From Martinezella lusitana (GTDB lineage: Bacteria > Pseudomonadota > Alphaproteobacteria > Rhizobiales > Rhizobiaceae), in contig NZ_WUEY01000011.1 in the NCBI RefSeq assembly GCF_010668395.1, positions 1 through 64,000 of the forward strand: a stretch of DNA of 64,000 nucleotides, written 5' to 3'. The stretch's first letter is position 1. Every line of letters begins with the position of its first letter. Position numbers and translations under genes: made by a program. Below are positions 7,322 through 15,976 of this stretch, piece after piece. The notes below the pieces were generated by a model. The model had not been told where the DNA came from and searched no databases. It saw only the letters and a list, made by a program, of their open reading frames with translations.

Positions 7322-8386
7322 ATGAAAAACTCAAGAATCGACAATGATCTTTCCAACGGGTTCGATCGCCGCACCTTTCTCCAGCTCGGCGCCGGCGCAG
7401 CGGCGTTCAGTCTCGCAGCCGGACTGATGCCGCAAGTGGCGCGCGCCGCAGGTGGATTGGTCGCACTGGTTCATACCCAGGCGGCCGGAGACAACGGTCC
7501 GGTCGACACGATGATCGTAAAACTCAAACAACTGGCCGAGGAACACGGTTTTACCTATCGCGCCGTCTATGCGCAGGACCCCGCCACATACGAGACGGTG
7601 TTTCGCACGCTCGGCGATGCCGGCGCCTCCATCATCGTCTCGACTTTCAACGAAGTTGCCGAACCCTTCAAGGCGCTGGCGCCTTCCTATCCGAACACCA
7701 AATGGATCCAGCTGTTCGCCGACCCCTTCGAGCCCGCAATCCCGAACGTCGTCACGGTCTCCTATGACTATTATCTCGGTTGCTATCTTTCCGGCGTCTT
7801 CGCCGCGAAGATGTCGAAGACCGGCAAGATCGGTTTCATCGGAGGGGTCTCCATCCCCCCACTCAATGCCGACTTCAATGCGCTGAAAGCCGGCGTCCAT
7901 TCGGTCAATCCGAATGCCACGGTGACGGCTGCCTTTGCGGGCTCGTTCCAGGATCCGGCCAAGGGTCAGGAAATCGCGACGCAGATGTATAACGACGGCA
8001 TCGACTATATCCAGACCGATGCGGCCGCGACCGACGGCGGTATCATCTCTTCAGCCAACGAGAAGGAAGGCCGTATGGTCAGTTGCCTGTCGCCGGCGCA
8101 ATTCGCGCTCGGACCAAAATCGGTGATCTCCATCGTCGGGCTGGATTTCGGCGTGTCGCTCTATAACGAGGTGAGCAAGGCGCTGGGAGCTGAGTGGAAA
8201 GGCGGCACCCACGAACATACCGGACTGGGAACCGACGTCATCAACTTCATCCCCTCTCCGCTTTTTGCGGAACAGGGTCCGGCCGAATTGACAGCGAAGG
8301 CCAAGGATGCCTTGAAGGACGTCGAAAAGGTACGTGCCGGCATTCTCGACGGTTCCGTCAAGGTCGATTTCAAAACCACCCTTTAA
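7322..8386 (+). CDS. BMP-family ABC transporter substrate-binding protein
   Basis: A 354-residue periplasmic binding lipoprotein-type (BMP/PnrA/Med) protein. The N-terminus has a twin-arginine-like signal (FDRRTFLQLGAGAAAFSLAA) ending at about VARAAGG, so export by Tat is likely. The mature part carries the BMP core: YDYYLGCYLSGVFAAKMSKT, then GKIGFIGGVSIPPLNADFNA, and GIDYIQTDAAATDGGIISSA. In the family these proteins bind nucleosides or purine-like ligands for NupABC-type importers. It is followed by the matching ATPase and two permeases in the same operon. The downstream amidohydrolase suggests a ring compound with an exocyclic amine or amide. Confidence 0.92.
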   Translation: MKNSRIDNDLSNGFDRRTFLQLGAGAAAFSLAAGLMPQVARAAGGLVALVHTQAAGDNGPVDTMIVKLKQLAEEHGFTYRAVYAQDPATYETVFRTLGDAGASIIVSTFNEVAEPFKALAPSYPNTKWIQLFADPFEPAIPNVVTVSYDYYLGCYLSGVFAAKMSKTGKIGFIGGVSIPPLNADFNALKAGVHSVNPNATVTAAFAGSFQDPAKGQEIATQMYNDGIDYIQTDAAATDGGIISSANEKEGRMVSCLSPAQFALGPKSVISIVGLDFGVSLYNEVSKALGAEWKGGTHEHTGLGTDVINFIPSPLFAEQGPAELTAKAKDALKDVEKVRAGILDGSVKVDFKTTL

Positions 8387-8482
8387 TGCCCATTCAGCCG
8401 GCCGCTCGACGGCGATCGGCGAAAGCATCTTGGGCCTGGCGGCTACGCCGGGCCCGCTTAACCACGTCGGGAAGCTCTGTTC

Positions 8483-10066
8483 ATGTCCAATCATTCTGCG
8501 CCTGCGCTGGCATGCCGCGATGTGACCGTCCGCTATGGCGACGTCACGGCGCTCTCGGACGTTTCGATCGAGTTCGAGGCGGGCCTCATTCACGCCGTTC
8601 TCGGCCAGAACGGCGCCGGCAAGACGACATTCGCCCGGGTGGCCGCCGGCCTCGTGCAACCGAGCACCGGTAGGGTCGAGATCTCCGGAACGGTGATCCG
8701 CACCGGCCATGTGCGCAGGAGCCGCGAGGCGGGCGTAGAACTCGTTCATCAGAGTTTCGCATTGCCGCCATCCTTCACCGTGGCAGAGGCGATGGAATTC
8801 GGCGCACCCGGTCGTGGCGGTTTCTATTCGCGCGAAGCTCTTGCGGACAAATGGCGGGCGCATCTGCAGGGCCTGGATATCCAGGTCGATCTTTCGCGGC
8901 GCATTCGCGAGCTGCCGGTCGAAACCCAGCAAAGCATCGAGATCGCTCGCGCGCTCGTAACCGATGCGAAAGTCTTGATCCTTGACGAGCCCACTGCAGT
9001 TTTATCTCCTGCCGGCATAGAAACGCTCTTTGCCCGGGTGCAGCGGTTGAAGGACCGCGGCGTCACCGTCATTCTAATCCTCCACAAGATCCGCGAAGTC
9101 CTGGGCATCGCCGATACCATCAGCGTATTACGCGGCGGCCGGCGAGTGGAAGGCCCGCTGCCGAAAGCCGGGCTCACCGCCGAGCACCTTACCGCACTCA
9201 TCGTCGGCGATGCTGTCCGCTCGCAAAGCGCCAAGGACAGGGACGCATTGCTCGGCATAGAACAGCCGCACAGCGATCCGTCTTCCGGCCGTTCCGTCAA
9301 TGTGGTGCAGCCGTCGGCATTAACGATGAGATCCGTCTCCACCGTCTCGGACGAAGAGGGGTCTTCGCTCGACAATGTCAGCCTGTCAGTCCGGCCGGGC
9401 GAAATCGTCGGCATCGCCGGTGTCGAAGGCAACGGCCAGAAAACGCTGGTGCGTGCCATCGCCAGCCTGGCGGCACTGTCGGCTGGCGCGATCACTCTCG
9501 CCGGGCAGGATGTCACAGCAAAGACGCTAGCCGCGCGACGTACTGCCGGATTGCGCATCATTCCGTTCGAGCGCAACGTCGAAGGCCTCAGTCTGACAAG
9601 CTCTCTTTGGGAAAACTGGAGCGCACGCGAGCTGCTGCAAGGATCTCTCCTGAAGCTCGTCAAACCAAGCCGAATTCGTGAGCTTTGCGATCGCTCGCTG
9701 AAGAGCTGGGGCGTTCACTATCACACCTCCGCACAGCATGCCGGCTCGTTGTCCGGCGGGAACGCCCAGAAGGTTATTCTGGCGCGCGAAATCGATGCGG
9801 ATGCCAAGCTTATCATCGCAGCTCAGCCGACGCGCGGGCTCGATATCGGCGCCACGGCCTTCGTCTGGAAAGCGCTTCGAGCGGCGCGCGACAGGGGGGC
9901 AGCAATTCTGTTGATCTCTTCGGATCTGGACGAACTCTTCGATATTTCAGACCGCGTGGTGGTCATGCTTTCCGGTCGCGTCGCGGGTGAGTTCGTCGGG
10001 CCATACGATATCCACTCTGTCGGCGCGGCCATGGTCGGCGCGACACCCGCCACAAGGGAAATCTGA
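8483..10066 (+). CDS. ABC transporter ATP-binding protein, double ATPase (nucleoside type)
   Basis: A 527-residue protein with two ABC domains, as in sugar and nucleoside importers (RbsA/NupA type). Domain 1: Walker A GQNGAGKTT (~residue 43), a degenerate signature LPVETQQSIEIARAL, and Walker B VLILDEPTAVLS. Domain 2: a non-canonical Walker A GVEGNGQKT, an intact signature LSGGNAQKVILAREI, and a Walker B ending AAQPTRGLD with no catalytic Glu. This split of intact motifs between halves is normal for the family. GGGAAG precedes the ATG. It energises the two permeases that follow immediately (2-base gap to the first). Confidence 0.93.
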   Translation: MSNHSAPALACRDVTVRYGDVTALSDVSIEFEAGLIHAVLGQNGAGKTTFARVAAGLVQPSTGRVEISGTVIRTGHVRRSREAGVELVHQSFALPPSFTVAEAMEFGAPGRGGFYSREALADKWRAHLQGLDIQVDLSRRIRELPVETQQSIEIARALVTDAKVLILDEPTAVLSPAGIETLFARVQRLKDRGVTVILILHKIREVLGIADTISVLRGGRRVEGPLPKAGLTAEHLTALIVGDAVRSQSAKDRDALLGIEQPHSDPSSGRSVNVVQPSALTMRSVSTVSDEEGSSLDNVSLSVRPGEIVGIAGVEGNGQKTLVRAIASLAALSAGAITLAGQDVTAKTLAARRTAGLRIIPFERNVEGLSLTSSLWENWSARELLQGSLLKLVKPSRIRELCDRSLKSWGVHYHTSAQHAGSLSGGNAQKVILAREIDADAKLIIAAQPTRGLDIGATAFVWKALRAARDRGAAILLISSDLDELFDISDRVVVMLSGRVAGEFVGPYDIHSVGAAMVGATPATREI

Positions 10067-10068
10067 CG

Positions 10069-11106
10069 ATGAAGAACAAGATAGTCGTCATTCTTCGCAG
10101 CCTGGTCTTCGTTGTCCTGTCGCTGTTGCTCTGCGCCGTCCTTTTCCAGTTGGCGGGCTATAACGCACCGCAGATGCTGATTGCCGTCGCCGATGGCGCA
10201 TTTCTGCGTCCGGGCGCTGTCGAGCAAAGTCTGAGATGGGCACTCCCCCTGTTCATCACCGCTGTCGGCGTCAGCATTTCCTTCCGTGCCGGCTTTTTCA
10301 ATATCGGCGCGCAGGGGCAATTCTATGTCGGCGCGATCGCTGCCGCCTTTGCGGCAGAAGCCTTGCGTGGCGGTCCTGCCATCGTCGTCGTTCCAATGAT
10401 CTTTCTAGCCGGCATGGTGGGTGGTGCACTCTGGGCGCTTTGGCCAGGTCTCTTGAAATTGCACTCCGGCACGGATGAGGTCATCACCACGCTGATGGGC
10501 AATTTCATGGCCGGCCTGCTTCTTGTCTACGTGACATCAGGCCCCCTCAAGGACCCCTACGGCACCGGTCAGCAAGCTTCAAGCCGACCGATCGACGCAG
10601 CGTATCGCATTTCCAACTCACTCGGTCTGTCCCCGACGATCATCGGCATCGCGCTCATTGTTGGGATAGCCATGTGGCTTCTTGTCAATCGTACCAGCTT
10701 CGGCGTTCTGGCAAGTCTTGCCGGCCGAAACGGCACCATGGTGCGCTGGCAGGGTGCGAAGCTCTGGCGGCTGGGATTGTCGAGCTTCATCATCTCCGGT
10801 GCGTTGGCCGGATTGGCCGGAACGATAGAGCTGATGGGACCCAACGGCCGTATTGCCTCCGGATTCCTGCCGACGCACGGTTTCACCGCTATCCTGATCG
10901 CACTCGTCGCCAACCTCTCGGTAGTCGGCACGGCCGTCGTTTCGATCTTTTTTGGAGGATTGGCATCGGCCGCGCTCTATCTGCCCATCATGGCAGGTTT
11001 GCCCGCTGCGGCGATTGACATCATCAATGCCGCCATCGCGCTCTTCATCACTGCCAGATCCAACCTTGTCGAGAAGCTTCTGCGTCTGGGAGGACGTTTG
11101 CAATGA
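10069..11106 (+). CDS. ABC transporter permease (BPD_transp_2, nucleoside type)
   Basis: A 345-residue integral membrane permease of the branched-chain/ribose/nucleoside class. It has about eight to ten hydrophobic segments, starting with VVILRSLVFVVLSLLLCAVL. The characteristic segment RAGFFNIGAQGQFYVGAIAA marks this family (N-I-G-A-Q-G loop). The cytoplasmic coupling loop around GAKLWRLGLSSFIISGALAG contacts the ATPase. Its stop overlaps the next permease start (ATGA), so the two are translationally coupled and probably form a heterodimer. Substrate specificity cannot be read from the permease. Confidence 0.92.
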   Translation: MKNKIVVILRSLVFVVLSLLLCAVLFQLAGYNAPQMLIAVADGAFLRPGAVEQSLRWALPLFITAVGVSISFRAGFFNIGAQGQFYVGAIAAAFAAEALRGGPAIVVVPMIFLAGMVGGALWALWPGLLKLHSGTDEVITTLMGNFMAGLLLVYVTSGPLKDPYGTGQQASSRPIDAAYRISNSLGLSPTIIGIALIVGIAMWLLVNRTSFGVLASLAGRNGTMVRWQGAKLWRLGLSSFIISGALAGLAGTIELMGPNGRIASGFLPTHGFTAILIALVANLSVVGTAVVSIFFGGLASAALYLPIMAGLPAAAIDIINAAIALFITARSNLVEKLLRLGGRLQ

Positions 11107-11993
11107 ATGACGCCATCATTGCCATCCTGCGCTCCGGTACGCCGCTGGTCTATGTCACCCTTGCCGGGGTCATCGCGCAGCGGGCCGGCGTCTGGAATCT
11201 TGGCCTCGAGGGCCTGATGATCATCGGCGCCTGCGCCACCATCCTTGGCATCATGCTGACGCACTCCTTCGTCCTGGCCATCCTCATAGCTATTCTGTTC
11301 TGCGTCGCAGCCTCGATACTCCTATGGTTCGTCATCGAGAAGCTGAAGGCCAATCCGATCATTGCGGGGCTCGGTCTGACGGGCCTCGGCGTTGGCGGCA
11401 CGGCTCTCGCGGTGGAGTCGATCTTTGGCAGCCAAGGGATGGTCACTGCTCCCTTCGGCGTGCCGAAACTCGGGCCGGCCTTCGGCTCCTTCGGCGTGTT
11501 GTCGATCTTCGTCGCCGCCATGCCCTTCGTTGCCTTCGCCATGTGGCTCTTGCTGCGACGCAGTCGGTTCGGCCTGCAGCTCGCGGCCTGCGGCGAGCAT
11601 CCGTTCGCCGCGCGGAGCGTCGGCATTCAACCCCAACGCATGCGTCTCGTTGCTCTGTCGATTGGCGGTGTGCTCTGTGCCATCGGCGGGGCAGAGCTTG
11701 CAGCCGGAAGTCTGCAATTCTTCGCGCAAGGGATGACGGCTGGACGCGGCTTTATGGCTTTCGCCGCCGTCATTTTCGGGGCAGCCCATCCTGTCGGAGC
11801 GACACTGGCGGCGTTCTTCTTCGCAATTGCCAGTGCGCTCGGTATCCGCGCCCAGCTGATGTTCGGCGAGAAGGTTCCCCATGATCTGCTGCAGGCGCTC
11901 CCCTACGTTGCCACGGTGTTCGGCGTCTGGCTTTCCGGCAGGCTCGGCGGAGCCAAGACCGCGGGGAGCTTTGGCGAGCTGAAGGACCAATAG
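11103..11993 (+). CDS. ABC transporter permease, second subunit
   Basis: A 296-residue inner-membrane permease paired with the preceding one. The family loop is AGVWNLGLEGLMIIGACATI (N-L-G-L-E-G). The second conserved block is RSVGIQPQRMRLVALSIGGV, the coupling region. It overlaps the first permease by four bases (ATGA). The two hydrophobic proteins, the ATPase and the binding protein complete a BMP-type importer. A 15-base gap with AGGGGAAGGA leads to the amidohydrolase gene, so the enzyme is in the same operon. Confidence 0.92.
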   Translation: MNDAIIAILRSGTPLVYVTLAGVIAQRAGVWNLGLEGLMIIGACATILGIMLTHSFVLAILIAILFCVAASILLWFVIEKLKANPIIAGLGLTGLGVGGTALAVESIFGSQGMVTAPFGVPKLGPAFGSFGVLSIFVAAMPFVAFAMWLLLRRSRFGLQLAACGEHPFAARSVGIQPQRMRLVALSIGGVLCAIGGAELAAGSLQFFAQGMTAGRGFMAFAAVIFGAAHPVGATLAAFFFAIASALGIRAQLMFGEKVPHDLLQALPYVATVFGVWLSGRLGGAKTAGSFGELKDQ

Positions 11994-12008
11994 GGGAAGG
12001 AACCCGCT

Positions 12009-13544
12009 ATGAGCAAAATCCTGATTCATAATGCAACAATCCTGGCAGTCGATAACGCGCATGGCACAACGCCCTTTGCCGGCGACCTTTTGATCGAGGA
12101 TGGTTTGATTGCCGCGATCGGCACTAACCTGGTCCCGCCGGATGGCGCCCGCATCATCAATGGCCGTGACAGACTTGTCATGCCTGGCTTGGTCAATGCC
12201 CACACGCATTCCAGCGAGACTTTCTTTCGCGGCCGCTATGAAGGCATGCCGCTGGAGATATGGTTGCTCTACGCCTATCCGCTGCTGATGAATGACCCGA
12301 TCGGTAAACGGCTGCTCTACCTGAGAAGTCTATTGCTGGCGATGGAATCGCTGCGCAACGGCGTCACCACTCTCTGCGACGATTTCTTCGATCCGCCGGC
12401 GCATGATCTCGATCGGCTCGGCACGGTTTTCCGCGCCTACGAGGATGTAGGCATCCGCGCGAATGTCTCAAGCGCTGCCATGAATATCCATACGCTCGAC
12501 GCACTGCCCTTCGCGCGAACCGTCATGGCGGCCGAGTTGCAGTCTCTGCTCGATTTCGGACCACCTATGACCGCAGAGGCTTATGTCGATTTCTGCAAAT
12601 CCGCCTTCGACAGCCTACATGGCCGCGCCGGACGGGTGAATTTCATGATCGCTCCATCTGCGCCGCAACGCTGCACGCCCGAGCTCATGGCCGCCTGCAT
12701 GGAACTGGCGATAGAAAAGCATGTGCCTTTCCACACCCATGTATTGGAAACCCGGACGCAGGCGATTACCGGCCACGCGCTTTATGGCAAGAGCCTTATC
12801 GCCTATATGCGGGATCTGGGTCTTCTTCGACGTAACACGACAATAGCGCATTCGGTCTGGGTCAGCGACGAGGACATACTGCTCATGGGCCAGGCCGGCG
12901 TCTCGGTTGCCCACAATGCCGTGTCCAACCAAAAGCTCGGTGCGGGCATAGCCCCGCTAAGGCGCCTTCTGGATGCCGGCGTCACGCTTGGCCTCGGTAC
13001 GGACGGCGTCTCATCCAACGATACCGCGCGCATCTTCGACGTCATGCGCATCGCCGGTCTCATCCACTCGGTTTCCGGACCGGAGTACGACAAATGGGTC
13101 ACGGCCGACGAAGTCTTGCGCATGGCAACGATCGGTGGAGCGAAGACGGCGATGCTCGAGCATATCACCGGCTCGCTCGAGATTGGCAAAGCTGCCGATC
13201 TGATGATCCTCAACTTGCGTTCCTATCCCTTCCTGCCGTTCAACGATGCCGCAAAGCATCTCGTCTATGCCGAAAACGGTTCGTCCATCGAAACAGTGAT
13301 GGTCGCCGGTCAAGTCGTCGTGGAAAACGGTCGATTGACGACCGTCGACGAGACAGCCGTCTTCGCCGAATTGGCCGAACTCGTGCCGGCCTGGCTGGAA
13401 GAGCACGCTGAACTCGAACGACGCAATAGTGTATTTGCTCCTGCTATGGCCGAAATTCACCGTCGGGCAGCACTAGCCGAGCTCCCACTTCACCGCTATC
13501 AAGGCGATCTTCCATTCCACGGAACTCCGGTGCGCCGAGGTTAA
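12009..13544 (+). CDS. ATZ/TRZ-type amidohydrolase (deaminase/chlorohydrolase-like)
   Basis: A 511-residue metal-dependent hydrolase of the amidohydrolase superfamily. The N-terminal beta-sandwich runs into the first metal site VNAHTHSSETFFRG (HxH). Further ligands are His in PFHTHVLETR and His in IAHSVWVSDEDILL, and the late Asp is in LGLGTDGVSSNDTAR. This single-metal pattern fits deaminases of the guanine deaminase/AtzB/TrzN/MTA-deaminase group, which remove amino or other groups from nitrogen heterocycles. The C-terminal sandwich contains SLEIGKAADLMILNLR. Last gene of the TetR-controlled operon. It most likely acts on the compound brought in by the BMP transporter. The exact substrate is unknown. 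Confidence 0.88.
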   Translation: MSKILIHNATILAVDNAHGTTPFAGDLLIEDGLIAAIGTNLVPPDGARIINGRDRLVMPGLVNAHTHSSETFFRGRYEGMPLEIWLLYAYPLLMNDPIGKRLLYLRSLLLAMESLRNGVTTLCDDFFDPPAHDLDRLGTVFRAYEDVGIRANVSSAAMNIHTLDALPFARTVMAAELQSLLDFGPPMTAEAYVDFCKSAFDSLHGRAGRVNFMIAPSAPQRCTPELMAACMELAIEKHVPFHTHVLETRTQAITGHALYGKSLIAYMRDLGLLRRNTTIAHSVWVSDEDILLMGQAGVSVAHNAVSNQKLGAGIAPLRRLLDAGVTLGLGTDGVSSNDTARIFDVMRIAGLIHSVSGPEYDKWVTADEVLRMATIGGAKTAMLEHITGSLEIGKAADLMILNLRSYPFLPFNDAAKHLVYAENGSSIETVMVAGQVVVENGRLTTVDETAVFAELAELVPAWLEEHAELERRNSVFAPAMAEIHRRAALAELPLHRYQGDLPFHGTPVRRG

Positions 13545-13818
13545 CGGACGAAGGGTGGATTATGCAAGCTATTGAGCGAACGCGCTCGAGCGGCACGGTT
13601 TCCAACACATTGTCCTTGCAAATCCGGAACCATAATCCGGTAAATGCAAATCGGAAGCCTTGAGCAGCAGCGAACGCTTGAACCGTGCAGTTAAGGCTTT
13701 AGCGTCGAAAAGGAAGAGAAAGTTTTGCGATGGACTACACGCGCCATTCCAACAATCTGAAAGCCATCATTGTTCGAACTCAAGCCTCACACCTTTGCGT
13801 CGCCTGGGCCCAAAGACG
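13545..13818. other. Convergent intergenic gap
   Basis: About 270 bases between the amidohydrolase and the convergent GntR gene. A short GAGCG/CGCTC hairpin near 13574 has no following T-run. No gene was recognised. Confidence 0.4.
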
Positions 13819-14490
13819 CTAGCCAGGTCCGGCAAATACGATGCTGGCGTCGCTGACGGTGGCGACGTGCGCATAGGCGGCCTGCATGGCTGCCTTGGCA
13901 TCCGCGCGCATGATCGCGGTCACGATGACATCGTGCTCGTCAAAGGATTTGGCAAGGCGTCCGGGAAGGCGGAACTGGGCGCGGCGGAAGGGAGAAAGTC
14001 GAGCGCGGGTCTGCGTCACCAGTTCGAAAATATGGTCGTTATGCGCACCGCGATAGAGTTGGTTGTGAAACTCGACATTGTATGTCGCATAATCCTCCTC
14101 GGCGCCGGCGCGCACAAGCCGGGCGGAATTGCGGTGTTCGAGCTCCAGGATACGACGTTCGTCGATCGTCATTCGCTCCGCAGACAGGCGGGCGCAAATG
14201 GCCTCAAGCTCCGCCATGGCCTCGAACATCGAATGTAGATAGGCGCCACTGACATTCGTCACAACAGCACTGCGGTTCGGTTCGCGGCCGACAAGCCCCA
14301 TGGCGCCAAGCTCGCGCAACGCTTCGCGAACCGGGGTCCGCGACACTTCGAAGCGGGCCGCGAGCGTTACCTCGTCAAGCTTCTCGCCGGGCAGCAGCGC
14401 ACCCGTTACGATCATGTCCGCAACGGCCCGGACCATCTGTTCGACGGTCGTCCCAGCCCTGACAATTTCCTTGCGCTTGATCTGCTTCAC
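13819..14490 (-). CDS. GntR-family (FCD subfamily) transcriptional regulator
   Basis: A 223-residue regulator. The winged-helix GntR domain has MIVTGALLPGEKLDEVTLAA followed by RFEVSRTPVREALRELGAMG, the hallmark RTPVREAL helix. The FCD effector domain follows (FEAMAELEAICARLSAERM… EFHNQLYRGAHNDH… SFDEHDVIVTAIMRADAKAA), with the His/Asp residues that usually bind a metal. I chose GTG at 14490 (AAGGAT 12 bases upstream). Longer in-frame starts up to 14550 would place coding sequence over a perfect palindrome at 14516-14531. The gene is divergent from the biuret operon and most likely controls it, probably as a repressor relieved by a pathway acid or ureide. Confidence 0.88.
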   Translation of the reverse strand: MKQIKRKEIVRAGTTVEQMVRAVADMIVTGALLPGEKLDEVTLAARFEVSRTPVREALRELGAMGLVGREPNRSAVVTNVSGAYLHSMFEAMAELEAICARLSAERMTIDERRILELEHRNSARLVRAGAEEDYATYNVEFHNQLYRGAHNDHIFELVTQTRARLSPFRRAQFRLPGRLAKSFDEHDVIVTAIMRADAKAAMQAAYAHVATVSDASIVFAGPG

Positions 14491-14515
14491 GGGAATACGC
14501 GAATCCTTGGATTGT

Positions 14516-14531
14516 GCATACAGATGTATGC
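14516..14531. promoter_or_regulatory. Perfect 16-bp palindrome, likely GntR operator
   Basis: GCATACAGATGTATGC has perfect 7-bp arms and lies 25 bases upstream of the chosen gntR start. Its half-site TGCATACA recurs twice nearer the biuret operon (14688 and 14767). This fits an autoregulatory site for the neighbouring GntR/FCD protein, whose relatives bind short palindromes. Confidence 0.6.
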
Positions 14532-14687
14532 CCACGAGGAACAAAGTCAATTGTCGATTTAATCACTTGTTTTCAAATGGTATTTCCCAACAGAGAACTT
14601 CACCCCGCAGCACACGCGCTTCTTCTCATCAAAATTAAGATTAAAAAAAGGGCAATGCCTATTATCAGGCAAAACAGAGGGTAAATC

Positions 14688-14784
14688 TGCATACACTTTT
14701 TGCCATCAAATATTGGCTGAATATTTTATATAGCAATATCATATAATTAATATCTGGCATGGCGATTGCATACACTTTCATGCA
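14688..14784. promoter_or_regulatory. Direct repeat TGCATACACTTT x2, operon control region
   Basis: TGCATACACTTT occurs at 14688-14699 and exactly again at 14767-14778, 79 bp apart. The second copy extends to TGCAT-N8-ATGCA (14767-14784), a dyad. Between them lies a very AT-rich stretch (about 14700-14755) that could hold the promoter. Together with the palindrome at 14516 they make three probable binding sites for the GntR regulator. The first gene starts at 14827. Confidence 0.55.
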
Positions 14785-14826
14785 ACCATTTTTCCGAACC
14801 GGGCTCCCGCCCTCAAGGAGCATTCC

Positions 14827-15954
14827 ATGACCAGACTCCTTCACATGAATCGCCGCAATTTTCTCCACGCTTCGGCCGCAGGTGCGCTCGTCAGCGTCGC
14901 GCCGGGTCTTCTGGCCTCTCGCGCCTACGCACAGACCGCGCTCACCGTTGGCTTCATCTATGTCGGCCCGAAGGATGACTACGGCTATAACCAGTCGCAT
15001 GCCGAGGGCGCAGCCGTGGTGAAGGCGATCCCCGGCGTCACCGTCGTCGAAGAGGAAAACGTACCCGAGACCGTCGATGTCCAGAAGACCATGGAATCGA
15101 TGATCAACCTCGACGGCGCCAGCCTGATCTTCCCGACCTCCTTCGGCTATTTCGATCCCCACATGCTGGCGATGGCGGCAAAATACCCCAATGTCCAGTT
15201 CCGCCATTGCGGCGGCCTCTGGCAGGAGGGCAAGCACCCGATGAACACCGGTTCCTACTTCGGTTATATCGGCGAAGGCCAATATCTGAACGGCATCACC
15301 GCAGGCTATGCGTCCAAAAGCAAGAAGATCGGTTTCGTTGCCGCCAAGCCGATCCCGCAGGTTCTTGAAAACATCAACTCCTTCCTTCTCGGCGCCCGCT
15401 CGGTCGATCCGGCCATCACCTGCCAGGTGATCTTCACCGGCGAATGGTCGCTGGCCGTCAAGGAAGCCGAAGCGACGAACGCGCTGGTCGACCAGGGCGC
15501 CGATGTCATCACCTGCCATGTCGACAGCCCGAAGGTCGTCGTGGAAACCGCCGCCGGCCGCGGCGCCTTCGTCTGCGGCTACCATGCCAACCAGAGCCCG
15601 CTGGCACCGCAGAAATATCTGACCGGCGCCGAATGGGCCTGGGGCAACGTCTACTCCGATTTCGTCAAGAAGGCCCAGGCCGGCGAAAAGCTCGGCAATT
15701 TCGTGCGCGGCGGCCTCAAGGACGGCTTCGTCAAGATGAGCGCGCTCGGCCCCGGCGTGTCCGACGAATCCCGCAACAAGTTCGAAGCCACCAAGGCGGA
15801 GATGATGAAGGGCGGATTCTCGGTCTTCAAGGGGCCGATGAAGGACAACAAGGGCAACGTGGTCGTTCCGGACGGCAAGAGCTACGCCGAGGACGCGATC
15901 GAACTCGAAAGCATGAGCTATCTGGTCGAGGGCGTGGTTGGTTCTACCGCCTGA
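14827..15954 (+). CDS. BMP-family ABC substrate-binding protein (biuret operon)
   Basis: A 375-residue periplasmic binding protein. A twin-arginine signal (MNRRNFLHASAAGALVSVAP) precedes a likely cleavage after SRAYA, so it is probably Tat-exported. The BMP fold is recognisable from LTVGFIYVGPKDDYGYNQSH onward, with SLIFPTSFGYFDPHMLAMAA and SKKIGFVAAKPIPQVLENIN. AAGGAGC lies 7 bases before the ATG. It is the first gene of a nine-gene operon for ureide breakdown, so its ligand is probably biuret, triuret or a related small ureide rather than a nucleoside. It belongs to the same family as the 7322-8386 protein but differs clearly in sequence. Confidence 0.92.
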   Translation: MTRLLHMNRRNFLHASAAGALVSVAPGLLASRAYAQTALTVGFIYVGPKDDYGYNQSHAEGAAVVKAIPGVTVVEEENVPETVDVQKTMESMINLDGASLIFPTSFGYFDPHMLAMAAKYPNVQFRHCGGLWQEGKHPMNTGSYFGYIGEGQYLNGITAGYASKSKKIGFVAAKPIPQVLENINSFLLGARSVDPAITCQVIFTGEWSLAVKEAEATNALVDQGADVITCHVDSPKVVVETAAGRGAFVCGYHANQSPLAPQKYLTGAEWAWGNVYSDFVKKAQAGEKLGNFVRGGLKDGFVKMSALGPGVSDESRNKFEATKAEMMKGGFSVFKGPMKDNKGNVVVPDGKSYAEDAIELESMSYLVEGVVGSTA

Positions 15955-15976
15955 TTTGCCAAGGGGAGAAAGCGTC

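Noticed and set aside
13574..13588. GAGCG/CGCTC hairpin as terminator for the first BMP operon
   Set aside because: Stem of only five pairs and no T-run.
14491..14550. Longer GntR start (14550)
   Set aside because: It would translate across a perfect palindromic operator and uses a TTG without a ribosome binding site.
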